Source: Desulfotignum sp.
Lineage (GTDB): Bacteria; Desulfobacterota; Desulfobacteria; Desulfobacterales; Desulfobacteraceae
Length of the DNA: 64,000 nucleotides
Assembly (NCBI GenBank): GCA_011389555.1
Contig: JAABUD010000225.1
Location: 1-64,000 of the forward strand
Direction: 5' to 3'
Made by a program: the position numbers and the translations under genes. A model generated the notes under the pieces. The model was not told the DNA's origin, did no database searches, and saw nothing but the letters and a program-made list of their open reading frames with translations. The first letter of the stretch is position 1. Each line of letters opens with the position of its first letter. Of the stretch, positions 1-9,015 are shown in pieces.

Positions 1-977
1 TTGCCGATCATGAACAAAAGAGAGGAGATCACCAGAATGCCCATGACCACGGGATAGTCCCGGTCCACAACGGATTCGTATCCCAAAAGTCCCATGCCGT
101 CGATATTGAACACCTTTTCAATGAGAAACGATCCCATGAGCAGAATGGAGATATTGTTGCCGAAACTGGTGGCAATGGGGATCAGGCTGTTGCGCATGGC
201 ATGGCGAAACACCGCGTTTTTGAAGGACAGGCCCTTGGCAATGGCCGTTCGCACGTAATCAGAGGCCAGGTTGTCCATGAGCGTGTTTTTCATCAACAGG
301 GTCATGACCGTGAACGATCCGATCACATAGGCGAACAGCGGCAGGACCGTGTGGCTGGCCAGATCCAGGATTCGGTCGAACATTCCCATCTGGTCAAACC
401 GGTCGGACACCAGACCGCCCAGGGGGAACAGGTCCCAGTGGGAAGCAAACAGCACCAGCATCAGCACACCGGCCACCCATCCGGGGATGGCGTAACCGGC
501 AAAAATCACCACAGACGACACCGTGTCAAACCCGGATTTGTGGTGAACTGCTTTGGCCAGGCCCAGGGGGATGCACACCCCGTAGATCAGAACCAGGCTC
601 AAGCCGCCGAAATACAGAGACACCGGCATGCGTTCCCGGATCATTTCCCACACCGGGTCATGGTACCGGGTGGAGCGTCCCAGATCTCCCTGGAGCACCT
701 TGCCCAGCCAGGACAGATAGCTTTGCAAAATGGGTTTGTCAAATCCGTAATAGGCTTCGAGCTTTTTAATCTGTTCCCGGGACAGGGGCTGACCTTCGCC
801 CGGCCCGGCCCGGGTGTTGCTGCTGTCCTGAGCGCCCATCTGCATGGCACGGGTTTCAGCAATGATCCGTTCGATGGGGCCGCCGGGCACAAACCGGGTG
901 ATGGTGAACACCATGATGGTGATCCCGATAAACGTGGGGATCACCAGCAGCAGCCGCCGAATGAAATACGCGGTCAT
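1..977 (-). CDS. ABC transporter permease, YejB/DppB-like (3' end outside window)
   Basis: Manual minus-strand translation from ATG at 977: MTAYFIRRLLLVIPTFIGITIMVFTITRFVPGGPIERIIAETRAMQMG...; binding-protein-dependent permease family; open to window edge. Confidence 0.85.
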   Translation of the reverse strand, partial: MTAYFIRRLLLVIPTFIGITIMVFTITRFVPGGPIERIIAETRAMQMGAQDSSNTRAGPGEGQPLSREQIKKLEAYYGFDKPILQSYLSWLGKVLQGDLGRSTRYHDPVWEMIRERMPVSLYFGGLSLVLIYGVCIPLGLAKAVHHKSGFDTVSSVVIFAGYAIPGWVAGVLMLVLFASHWDLFPLGGLVSDRFDQMGMFDRILDLASHTVLPLFAYVIGSFTVMTLLMKNTLMDNLASDYVRTAIAKGLSFKNAVFRHAMRNSLIPIATSFGNNISILLMGSFLIEKVFNIDGMGLLGYESVVDRDYPVVMGILVISSLLFMIG

Positions 978-998
978 GACAGGGGCAACCGTGTCAAA

Positions 999-3626
999 TC
1001 AGGCGGTTTCCAGGGCGTGGTACACGGTTTCCAGAGCCTGATCCAGAAACCGGGGCCGGGTACCGCCGGCCTGGGCCATGTCCGGTCGTCCGCCGCCGCC
1101 GCCGCCTACGACCTGAGCCGCCTGTTTCACAATATCCCCGGCTTTGTATTGTTTCATCAGATCCTGGGACACGGTGGCAATCAGCAATGCCTTGCCATTG
1201 GATTCCGCGCCCAGCAGCAGAATACCGGACCCCAGTCTGGCCTTGAATTTGTCTGCCAGATCCCGCAGCTGTGAGGGGTTGTCGATTTCCACCCGCCGGC
1301 TCAGGACCCGGACCCCGTTGATCTCGCGGATACTGGCATCGATGTCTGCCACAGAACTGGATGCGATCCGGGCTTTGGTGGATGCCAGCTCCTTTTCCAG
1401 GGCTTTTTTCTCCTGCATCAGGACGTCCAGTCTTGGAAGCACGTCGGACCGGGCGGTTTTCAGCAGGGCTGCGGCTGATTCCAGAGACTGATGTTCTTCA
1501 TGCATAAGGTCCATGGCTGCCTGGCCGGTGGCGGCCTCGATGCGCCGGACCCCTGAGGCGATGCCGCCTTCAGACACAATTCTGAACAACCCGATATCGC
1601 CGGAGCGCTGCGTGTGGGTGCCGCCGCACAGCTCCTTGGAAAACCCGCCCTGGTTCACCACCCTTACCACATCGCCGTATTTTTCTTCAAACAGGGCTGT
1701 GGCACCCGTTTGAACAGCTTCTTCCATATCCATTTCCCGGGTGGACACCACATGATTTTCCCGGATGCGCTGGTTCACGAAATTTTCGATGGCCTGTTTT
1801 TCCGGATCCGTGACCGCGGAAAAATGGGTAAAGTCAAACCGCAGCCGGTCATGGGTCACCAGAGACCCGGCCTGTTTCACATGATCCCCTAGCACCTGTC
1901 TCAATGCCGCATGCAGAATATGGGTGGCGGTATGGTTTACCGCGGTTTTCCGGCGCCGGTTTGCATCCACTTTCAAGGAAAAAGTATCCCCTTTGCGGCA
2001 CCGGCCCCGGGTCACGGTGCCGTGATGAATATACAGCCCGGAAGGATCGGACGAGGTATCGGTGATCTCAATGGTGCACGCGTCGTTTTCAAACATGCCG
2101 GCATCTCCGGCCTGGCCCCCGGATTCCGCATAAAACACGGTTTTTGCCGTGACCAGGTCCACGACATCCCCTTCCTGGGCCTGGGCCAGTTCCTGGTTGC
2201 CCTGAACCAGGATCAGCAGGTCGGATTCAATGGTCAACCGGTCATATCCCAGAAACCGGGTTTTCACCCCGTCCGCAATCAACGGCTTGTACACATCCCC
2301 GGCCCCGGTGAATTTTTTCACGGATTTGGACCGGGCTTTTTGCTGAGCCATGGCGGCTTCAAACCCATCCAGGTCCAGAGAAATTTCAGTATCTTTCACA
2401 TGATCCGCAATAATGTCCACAGGAAATCCGAACGTGTCATAAAGCTTGAAAATCACATCTCCGGAAATCATTTTTTCCCCCTGGGTCGACAGATCCGCCA
2501 GGGTCGCTTCCAGCAGTTTCATGCCTGTGTCCAGGGTTTCCAGAAACTTGTTCTCTTCGTTTTTCACCACTTTGAGAATAAACGGGGCCGACTCTTTGAG
2601 TTCCGGATAGGCTTCATCCATGATTTTGAACACGGTCTGCACGGTCTCATGAAGAAACGGCCGGGTCAAACCGATGCTGCGGCCGTACCGGATGGCCCGG
2701 CGCATGATCCGCCGCAGCACATACCCCCTTCCCTCGTTGGAAGGCAGGACCCCGTCACACACCAGAAAGGCCGTGGACCGGGAATGGTCGGCAATTACCT
2801 TCATGGCCACTTCCACCTGGTCGGATTCTCCCCGTTTGCAGCCGGACAGTTCACCAACCTTTTCCATGATGGGCACAAACAGGTCGGTGTCAAAATTGGT
2901 GGGTACATCCTGAAGCACGGAAATAATACGTTCCAGGCCCAGGCCCGTGTCAATGCTGGGTTTGGGCAAAGGGGTCATGGTGCCGGACTCGTCTTTGTAA
3001 AACTGCATGAACACCAGGTTCCACAACTCCAGCCACCGGTCGCAGTCACATCCCACCGCACATCCGGGCTTGTCACACCCGTAGGCTTTTCCCCGGTCAA
3101 TGTGAATTTCACTGCACGGCCCGCAGGGACCGGTATCCCCCATGGCCCAGAAATTGTCTTCATCCCCCAGGCGTGAGATGCGGTCTTCCGGGACCCCCAC
3201 CTGATCCCGCCAGATGGCATACGCGTCATCATCATCCCTGTAAACCGACACATACAGCTTGTCCGGATCAAACCCATACCCGCTGGTGAGCAGATCCCAG
3301 CCATATGCAATGGCTTTTTCCTTGAAATAATCCCCGAATGAAAAATTGCCCAGCATCTCAAAAAAGGTATGATGCCGGGCCGTATATCCCACATTTTCCA
3401 GGTCGTTGTGCTTGCCGCCGGCCCGGACACATTTCTGGGCGGTCACCGCCCGCCGGTAATCACGTTTCTCATCTTCGGTGAACACCCGTTTGAACTGAAC
3501 CATGCCGGCATTGACAAACAGCAGGGTCGGGTCGTCCTGGGGAACCAGGGACGAAGATCTCACCACCTGATGATCCTGTTTCTTAAAATAATTTAGAAAG
3601 ATTTTCCGGGCTTCGTTTCCTGTCAT
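999..3626 (-). CDS. alaS: alanyl-tRNA synthetase
   Basis: 875 aa; NAGMVQFKRVF, GDTGPCGPCSEIH, CGGTHTQRSGDIGLFRIVSEGGIASGVRRIEA and C-terminal GGGGGGRPDMAQAGG are AlaRS hallmarks. Confidence 0.98.
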   Translation of the reverse strand: MTGNEARKIFLNYFKKQDHQVVRSSSLVPQDDPTLLFVNAGMVQFKRVFTEDEKRDYRRAVTAQKCVRAGGKHNDLENVGYTARHHTFFEMLGNFSFGDYFKEKAIAYGWDLLTSGYGFDPDKLYVSVYRDDDDAYAIWRDQVGVPEDRISRLGDEDNFWAMGDTGPCGPCSEIHIDRGKAYGCDKPGCAVGCDCDRWLELWNLVFMQFYKDESGTMTPLPKPSIDTGLGLERIISVLQDVPTNFDTDLFVPIMEKVGELSGCKRGESDQVEVAMKVIADHSRSTAFLVCDGVLPSNEGRGYVLRRIMRRAIRYGRSIGLTRPFLHETVQTVFKIMDEAYPELKESAPFILKVVKNEENKFLETLDTGMKLLEATLADLSTQGEKMISGDVIFKLYDTFGFPVDIIADHVKDTEISLDLDGFEAAMAQQKARSKSVKKFTGAGDVYKPLIADGVKTRFLGYDRLTIESDLLILVQGNQELAQAQEGDVVDLVTAKTVFYAESGGQAGDAGMFENDACTIEITDTSSDPSGLYIHHGTVTRGRCRKGDTFSLKVDANRRRKTAVNHTATHILHAALRQVLGDHVKQAGSLVTHDRLRFDFTHFSAVTDPEKQAIENFVNQRIRENHVVSTREMDMEEAVQTGATALFEEKYGDVVRVVNQGGFSKELCGGTHTQRSGDIGLFRIVSEGGIASGVRRIEAATGQAAMDLMHEEHQSLESAAALLKTARSDVLPRLDVLMQEKKALEKELASTKARIASSSVADIDASIREINGVRVLSRRVEIDNPSQLRDLADKFKARLGSGILLLGAESNGKALLIATVSQDLMKQYKAGDIVKQAAQVVGGGGGGRPDMAQAGGTRPRFLDQALETVYHALETA

Positions 3627-3646
3627 ATATGTGCTCCTAATTGGTA

Positions 3647-3717
3647 TTAGGGGTTGGGGGGATTAAGTGTTAAGTGTTAAGTTTTAAGTGTTAAGTGTTA
3701 AGTTTTAGGGGTTGGGG
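3647..3717. repeat. Heptamer tandem repeat (TTAAGTG/TTAAGTT) flanked by 13-bp direct repeats TTAGGGGTTGGGG
   Basis: Read directly: (TTAAGTG TTAAGTG TTAAGTT)x2 at 3663-3704; TTAGGGGTTGGGG at 3647-3659 and 3705-3717. Confidence 0.95.
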
Positions 3718-4752
3718 TTATTGGGTGGGGGGAGGTGTTTTCTCCTCTTTTTTTGCATCGGCAATCCCGAGTTCTTCTCTGACCCGGGTTTCGATTCTGC
3801 CGAAAATTTCCGGGTTTTCCACCAGAAACGCTTTCACGTTTTCTCTTCCCTGTCCGATGCGTTCACCTTCATATGAATACCAGGAACCGCTTTTGTCCAC
3901 GATGTTCAAGGTCACCCCCATATCCAGCAGATCTCCGGTGCGGGAGATGCCTTCTCCATACATGAGATCGAACTCCACATCCTTGAACGGCGGGGCCAGC
4001 TTGTTTTTCACCACCTTGACCCGGGTCCGGTTACCGATGATGTCCTGGCCCTCCTTGATGGGGGACACCCGCCGGATTTCCAGGCGCATGGATGAATAGA
4101 ATTTCAGGGCATTGCCCCCGGTGGTGGTCTCGGGATTGCCGTATACCACGCCGATTTTCATGCGGATCTGGTTGATGAAAATAATGGTGGTGTGGGTTTT
4201 TCCCAGGGTGCCGGCCAGTTTGCGCAATGCCTGGGACATGAGACGGGCCTGGAGCCCCATGTGGGAATCCCCCATTTCGCCCTCGATCTCGGACCGGGGC
4301 ACCAGCGCTGCCACGGAATCCACAATCAGAATATCGATACCGCCGCTGCGGATCAGCATGTCCGCAATTTCCAGGGCCTGCTCCCCGGTATCGGGCTGGG
4401 ACACCAGCAGTTCATCACAGTTGACCCCCAGCCGTTTGGCATATCCCACATCCAGGGCATGCTCGGCATCGATAAAAGCGGCGATTCCCCCTTTTTTCTG
4501 GGCCTGGGCCACGGCATGCAGGGCCAGGGTGGTTTTTCCGGACGATTCCGGCCCATAGATCTCCACCACCCGGCCCCGGGGATATCCGCCCACACCCAGG
4601 GCCTTGTCCAGGGCCAGAGAACCGGACCGGATCACAGGTACCTGTTCCACCACCCGGCCCCCCAGTTTCATGATGGCCCCTTTGCCGAATTGACGTTCAA
4701 TCTGCCCCATGGCTGTTTGTACTGCTTTGTTCTTGTCTGCGTTTTTTTCCAT
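3718..4752 (-). CDS. recA: recombinase RecA
   Basis: [35 protein letters not shown]; likely start [12 protein letters not shown], so the 4788 ORF start is too early. Confidence 0.98.
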   Translation of the reverse strand: MEKNADKNKAVQTAMGQIERQFGKGAIMKLGGRVVEQVPVIRSGSLALDKALGVGGYPRGRVVEIYGPESSGKTTLALHAVAQAQKKGGIAAFIDAEHALDVGYAKRLGVNCDELLVSQPDTGEQALEIADMLIRSGGIDILIVDSVAALVPRSEIEGEMGDSHMGLQARLMSQALRKLAGTLGKTHTTIIFINQIRMKIGVVYGNPETTTGGNALKFYSSMRLEIRRVSPIKEGQDIIGNRTRVKVVKNKLAPPFKDVEFDLMYGEGISRTGDLLDMGVTLNIVDKSGSWYSYEGERIGQGRENVKAFLVENPEIFGRIETRVREELGIADAKKEEKTPPPTQ

Positions 4753-4760
4753 ACAATCTC

Positions 4761-5231
4761 CTAATACGCCCCAAAAAGATATACACATTTCACGACGAGT
4801 GCTGCCAGCACCCCTGCCATGATATCATCCAGAACCACACCGGCCCCGCCGGAAAATTTTTTTTCAAAATACCGCACCGGCGGGCTTTTGAATATGTCAA
4901 AACATCGAAATGCCACAAACCCGACCCCCAAAGTGATGCCGGTCACCGGAACCAGGCACATGGCAACCCAGTAACCCGCCATTTCATCGATGACAATGGC
5001 ACCGGGGTCTTTTTGACCCAGTATTTTTTCCGCCTGATCCGCCACAAACACAGCTGCCAGAATGAAGCATATCAAAAGGAACCGGCTGACAGCCGGAGGC
5101 AAAAAAGCCGTGCCCCAGATCAATGGCAGTGCTGCCAGGGTACCGAAGGTCCCCGGCGCTTTCGGGCTCAGTCCCAGGCCGAACCCGGTGGCGGCCGCCA
5201 GAATCAGTCGATTTTTCCATGGGCCTGCCAT
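4761..5231 (-). CDS. pgpA: phosphatidylglycerophosphatase A
   Basis: [42 protein letters not shown] are PgpA motifs; internal start MAGPWKNR preferred. Confidence 0.93.
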   Translation of the reverse strand: MAGPWKNRLILAAATGFGLGLSPKAPGTFGTLAALPLIWGTAFLPPAVSRFLLICFILAAVFVADQAEKILGQKDPGAIVIDEMAGYWVAMCLVPVTGITLGVGFVAFRCFDIFKSPPVRYFEKKFSGGAGVVLDDIMAGVLAALVVKCVYLFGAY

Positions 5232-5250
5232 GACATGGGTATCCTTTTGT

Positions 5251-6480
5251 TTATAGTTTGTTGTTTTTTCTGTCAAGGGTATTTCCACCGGCTTTGGCAT
5301 AAACCTCTTTCAGTGCAACACCCTGCTGCCGGGCGATTTTTGCAAGATCGTCGTATTCCGGCACCCGGTGTTCATTCCCGTCCGGCTGACGGATTTTCTT
5401 GGCCGCCACCGTCCCGAACACCGTGTCCATCTGACAGGGTTCCCGATGCAGCACCGCCCGGTCACATGTCTGGTACCGGACCCCGATGGCCGTGGTCTGG
5501 GTCAGAATCTCCCGGATCATATACGACTGGTCTCTACGCCGGCACAACACCTCCACCCGGGTGCCGGGACGGTTCTTTTTCATGTACACCGGGGTAAACG
5601 TCACATCCAGGGCCCCTTTTTCCAGAAGATGATCCATGACAAATCCCAGTATTTCCGGATTCATGTCATCCACCTGGGTGGTCAGCACCCCGATCGATTC
5701 GGACTGAATCTTTCCGGATTGAATCCGATGCGACAGGCCCGTGGTTTTGCCAGAAGTCTGACCCGATACCGGCCGGCCCAGGACCATGCGCAGCAGGTTG
5801 GGCATTCGGGACCCGGTCTCTCTTTTACCGGCCCCGTAACCGATTTTTTCCGGGTGCATGGCAGGCATGGGGCCAAATTGTGTGACCAGGGTGGCCAAAA
5901 TAGCGGCCCCGGTGGGGGTGACGATCTCTGTAGTTGCATCGGAGCCGGTCACGGGAATGTCTTTCAGAATCGCCAGGGTGGCCGGGACCGGCACCGGAAT
6001 CCGTCCATGGGCGCAATCCACGAAACCGGATCCCAGCGGTACGTCGGATGACGTCACCCGGGTGATGCCCAGATGCTCGATCGCCAGAAACGTGCCCAGG
6101 ATATCCACCAGGGAATCGATGCCGCCGATTTCATGAAAATGCACGGATGCCATATTCTGTCCATGAATAGCGGCTTCCGCCTGTGCGATTTTTTCAAATG
6201 CGGCCAGGCTGTTTTGCCGGACCACCGGCGGCAGGTCCGCATTTTCAATCAGTGTCCGAATATCGGCATAGGTGCGGGACGTGGTCTGATCCGTGACCGC
6301 CACGGTCAGATCCATGGCCCGCAGGGCGTTGCGGAACACCGGGGCGGCCTGTATGCTGAATCCTTTGAACAACGGAGTCAATCGGCCCTGAAGCCATCCG
6401 GAATCCACCCCCAGATCCACGAGCGCTCCCAGGCACATATCCCCGCTGATTCCCGAAATCAGATCCAGATGCAGAAGCAT
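5251..6480 (-). CDS. larC: nickel insertion protein LarC (DUF111), single uninterrupted ORF
   Basis: MLLHLDLISGISGDMCLGALVDLG..., VHFHEIGGIDSLVDILG, TTEIVTPTGAAIL, TTQVDDMNPEILGFVMDHLLEKGALDVTFTPVYMKKNRPG. Confidence 0.92.
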   Translation of the reverse strand: MLLHLDLISGISGDMCLGALVDLGVDSGWLQGRLTPLFKGFSIQAAPVFRNALRAMDLTVAVTDQTTSRTYADIRTLIENADLPPVVRQNSLAAFEKIAQAEAAIHGQNMASVHFHEIGGIDSLVDILGTFLAIEHLGITRVTSSDVPLGSGFVDCAHGRIPVPVPATLAILKDIPVTGSDATTEIVTPTGAAILATLVTQFGPMPAMHPEKIGYGAGKRETGSRMPNLLRMVLGRPVSGQTSGKTTGLSHRIQSGKIQSESIGVLTTQVDDMNPEILGFVMDHLLEKGALDVTFTPVYMKKNRPGTRVEVLCRRRDQSYMIREILTQTTAIGVRYQTCDRAVLHREPCQMDTVFGTVAAKKIRQPDGNEHRVPEYDDLAKIARQQGVALKEVYAKAGGNTLDRKNNKL

Positions 6481-6481
6481 G

Positions 6482-7621
6482 CTATTTCGACTCTCCTGCC
6501 GCATGGACCTGAAGGATCTCCAGCACCAGTCGGGCCGTATCTTCCATGTCTTTCAGGGCAATGGATTCGTTGACCGTGTGCACATCGGTCATGCCGGTGC
6601 CCAGAACGCCTGCGGCAATGCCTTTGCCAAAGAACACGTTGGCATCTGCCCCGCCGCCGATGGTTTTGCTTTCCAGGGGTCTGCCCAGGTTGGCGGCGGC
6701 TTTCCGGGCCAGCACCACCACAAGGTGGTCCTCTGAAATATGGGTATTGGGAAAATCATGCTCCACGGTCGCAGCCACCCGGGGAACGGTGTCACCCTGA
6801 ACAAGGCTCTGGACGGTGTCTTCAAACGTGGAAACGATGTGCCGGGTCACCCGGTCCAGTTTTTCAGGATCATGGGACCGGGCTTCCCCTTTGATCGACA
6901 CTTTTTCCGGGACAATATTGGTGGCCATTCCCCCGGCAATCAATCCCAGATTGCAGGTGGTCTCATCATCGATGCGGCCCAGTTCCAGCTTTGCAATGGC
7001 TCTGGCTGCGGCATAAATGGCATTGACCCCTTTTTCCGGGGCGGCCCCGGCATGGGCGGCCCGACCGATGACGTCAATAAAAATCTTGTTGGCCGCCGGT
7101 GCCCTTGTCACAATGCCTTGAGTGTCTGTGGAATCCAGTATATAACCGAATTTGGCATCGATCAGAGACAGATCGAAATATTTCGCACCCAGCAGTCCGA
7201 TCTCCTCGCATACCGTAAAAATCAATTCCACCGGCGGACAGGGGAGATTGTTTTCCTGAACCACCGCCATCACCTCTAAAATGATGGCAATGGCGGATTT
7301 GTCGTCCGACCCTAAAATGGTGGTCCCGTCACTGGTGAAAATCCCGTTTTTGAACTGCACGTCAACCCCTTTGCCAGGAACCACCGTGTCCATGTGGCCG
7401 GATAAAAACAAGGGCGCCACATTGCGGTTGCCCGGGAACCTGGCCACCAGGTTGGAGCAGTCCCCGCCGGTCTTTTCTTTGGCACGGTCATAAGATACGG
7501 TGGCTCCCATAAGAATCACGTTTTTTTCTATTACTGCTGCCACCCCGGCCTCATGCCGGGATTCGGAATCGATTTCAGCCAGCTCGATGAAACGGCGGGA
7601 CAATCTTTCTGAATTTATCAT
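6482..7621 (-). CDS. M20/M28-type metallopeptidase, peptidase T-like
   Basis: LFLSGHMDTVVPGKGV, TILGSDDKSAIAIILE, FTVCEEIGLLGAKYFD, HVVNES-like C-terminus; start MINSERLS follows a GAGAGAG RBS. Confidence 0.88.
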   Translation of the reverse strand: MINSERLSRRFIELAEIDSESRHEAGVAAVIEKNVILMGATVSYDRAKEKTGGDCSNLVARFPGNRNVAPLFLSGHMDTVVPGKGVDVQFKNGIFTSDGTTILGSDDKSAIAIILEVMAVVQENNLPCPPVELIFTVCEEIGLLGAKYFDLSLIDAKFGYILDSTDTQGIVTRAPAANKIFIDVIGRAAHAGAAPEKGVNAIYAAARAIAKLELGRIDDETTCNLGLIAGGMATNIVPEKVSIKGEARSHDPEKLDRVTRHIVSTFEDTVQSLVQGDTVPRVAATVEHDFPNTHISEDHLVVVLARKAAANLGRPLESKTIGGGADANVFFGKGIAAGVLGTGMTDVHTVNESIALKDMEDTARLVLEILQVHAAGESK

Positions 7622-7760
7622 CTCTCTCTCCATGGTCTGATTGCAATGGCAATAACGTTCAGGGGTTATACTAGAGTTTGCCGATTATTGCCATACCCAA
7701 TTCACCGGTTCTGCCATCAAAAACCACAGCCCGGCATGGACCGCACCGGTGAAAAAGAGA

Positions 7761-7790
7761 TTGACAAAATCAAGGAAGCGGTATAGGTAT
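7761..7790 (+). promoter_or_regulatory. Predicted sigma70-like promoter for tRNA-Sec
   Basis: TTGACA at 7761-7766, TATAGG at 7782-7787 or TAGGTA at 7784-7789. Confidence 0.5.
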
Positions 7791-7812
7791 GCTGGTACCC
7801 GTTCATGAATGC

Positions 7813-7910
7813 GGAAGTGCGCGGCTCACTGGTGGGGCCCTCGGACTTCAAATCCGATGTGGGGCGTTAATACCGTCCCGGGTGGGTTCGATTCCCATGC
7901 ACTTCCGCCA
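7813..7910 (+). tRNA. selC: tRNA-Sec (anticodon TCA)
   Basis: 8-bp acceptor GGAAGTGC/GCACTTCC, anticodon loop CTTCAAA (TCA at 7848-7850), long D stem, long variable arm, T loop TTCGATT, encoded CCA. Confidence 0.96.
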
Positions 7911-7975
7911 TTTTTTTTTAAGAAATACAGCGAAATACGGTTGCGATACCATCACAGCCGTGATTTTTGTCTTCG

Positions 7976-8206
7976 TTATTCCACGATTTCCAGAATGACC
8001 CGCTTCTGTTCCTTGGCAGAGGCACACGAAAGAATGGTTCGCATGGCCTGGGCGGTTCTGCCTTTTTTACCGATCACTTTTCCCAGGTCCTCTTTTGCCA
8101 CCCGAAGTTCCAGAACGAGGGTCTGTTGAGCCTTGATTTCCTGAACATCCACCTGATCCGGATCATCGACCAGAGACTGTGCAATGTACTTGATTAACTC
8201 TTTCAT
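7976..8206 (-). CDS. khpA: KH-domain RNA-binding protein (KhpA/YlqC family)
   Basis: 76 aa; MKELIKYIAQSLVDDPDQVDV...DLGKVIGKKGRTAQAMRTIL, with GKKG of the KH fold. Confidence 0.93.
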   Translation of the reverse strand: MKELIKYIAQSLVDDPDQVDVQEIKAQQTLVLELRVAKEDLGKVIGKKGRTAQAMRTILSCASAKEQKRVILEIVE

Positions 8207-8387
8207 GACGGGATCTCCTTTTTCTGTGTGCCAAAATGATCATCAACATCTATATATCGCCCGGCCAACCCTTGTCGGGATATCGGTTCATGCAGTCCGT
8301 CAATGGAGAAATTTTTTTTACCATATCATAACTAATTATATTCACAAGTGTTATTTTGCACTTTTTTGCTTCTGACCGGCATTTTGC

Positions 8388-8415
8388 TTGACATCAAACA
8401 GATTTCGGTTATGTT
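8388..8415 (+). promoter_or_regulatory. Predicted sigma70-like promoter of NifU-like gene
   Basis: TTGACA 8388-8393, 16-nt spacer, TATGTT 8410-8415. Confidence 0.5.
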
Positions 8416-8453
8416 ATGTTCTCAAAACCTGAACAGGCTCCGGATCGTCATGC

Positions 8454-8512
8454 TGAACAGGTCTCCGGTCAACCGGTGATCTGTTCACAGTGTCCTGAGC
8501 CAACAACACTGT
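8454..8512 (+). promoter_or_regulatory. Tandem-hairpin 5' leader upstream of NifU-like gene
   Basis: Hairpin 1: TGAACAG-GTC-T-CCGG-TCAA-CCGG-T-GAT-CTGTTCA (8454-8487); hairpin 2: ACAGTGT(8487-8493)/ACACTGT(8506-8512); SD AAGGA follows at 8513. Confidence 0.6.
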
Positions 8513-8524
8513 AAGGAAACACCT

Positions 8525-8950
8525 GTGACAACGGAAATGGATACCATCACCTCCCAGCGAAAAATGCTGTCCGAAGCCGGATATGCAGAACCGGCCATCA
8601 ATTATTTCATTGACAAAAAATATATGGGTCATCTCCAGGATGCCAGCCAGATATCGGAAAAGATCGGCTCCTGCGGAGATATCATGAAAATTTATCTCAA
8701 GGTGAATGATCAGGATATCATCGAGGATATCCGGTATGAAATCACCGGATGTGCCGGTGCCATATCCGCAGCCATGGCAGTCGTGGACCTGGTCAAGGGC
8801 CAGTCTCTTGACCAGGCATTGACCATCAATGACGGAGACGTGTTTAAACGGCTTGAAAATATCCCGGAAAAAAAACACCACTGCATTCAGCTGGCGGTTA
8901 AAACCATGCATCGGGGCGTTCTGGAATACCGGGCCGGCAGGGCCCATTGA
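8525..8950 (+). CDS. NifU-like iron-sulfur cluster assembly scaffold protein
   Basis: GTG start; SCGDIMKIYLKV...YEITGCAGAISAAMAVVDLVKG...HHCIQLAVKTM with the NifU_N cysteine pattern. Confidence 0.87.
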   Translation: MTTEMDTITSQRKMLSEAGYAEPAINYFIDKKYMGHLQDASQISEKIGSCGDIMKIYLKVNDQDIIEDIRYEITGCAGAISAAMAVVDLVKGQSLDQALTINDGDVFKRLENIPEKKHHCIQLAVKTMHRGVLEYRAGRAH

Positions 8951-9015
8951 ATGAACGGTTTGTTTCTTTTTCGCTCCCGGGATCTGCCGGCAGGGGTGTC
9001 TCTATTGGCCGGTGT

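Noticed and set aside
201-1274. Long + strand ORF (357 aa) opposite yejB-like and alaS genes
   Set aside because: His/Gln/Gly-rich translation with no family resemblance, wholly antisense to well-supported CDSs; typical shadow ORF of GC-rich third positions
1911-3176. 421-aa + strand ORF antisense to alaS
   Set aside because: Shadow ORF; composition biased (FHG/GFRIK-like strings), no motif
3663-3704. Heptamer array as a CRISPR
   Set aside because: No spacers, unit is only 7 bp, no cas genes anywhere in the window
7789-8129. Small ORFs 7789-7998 and 7809-8129 (+)
   Set aside because: They read through tRNA-Sec and antisense to khpA; no independent coding evidence
8525-8950. NifU-like genes as selenoproteins (UGA in place of Cys)
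   Set aside because: Both NifU-like ORFs carry ordinary Cys codons and end at in-frame stops at the natural C-terminus
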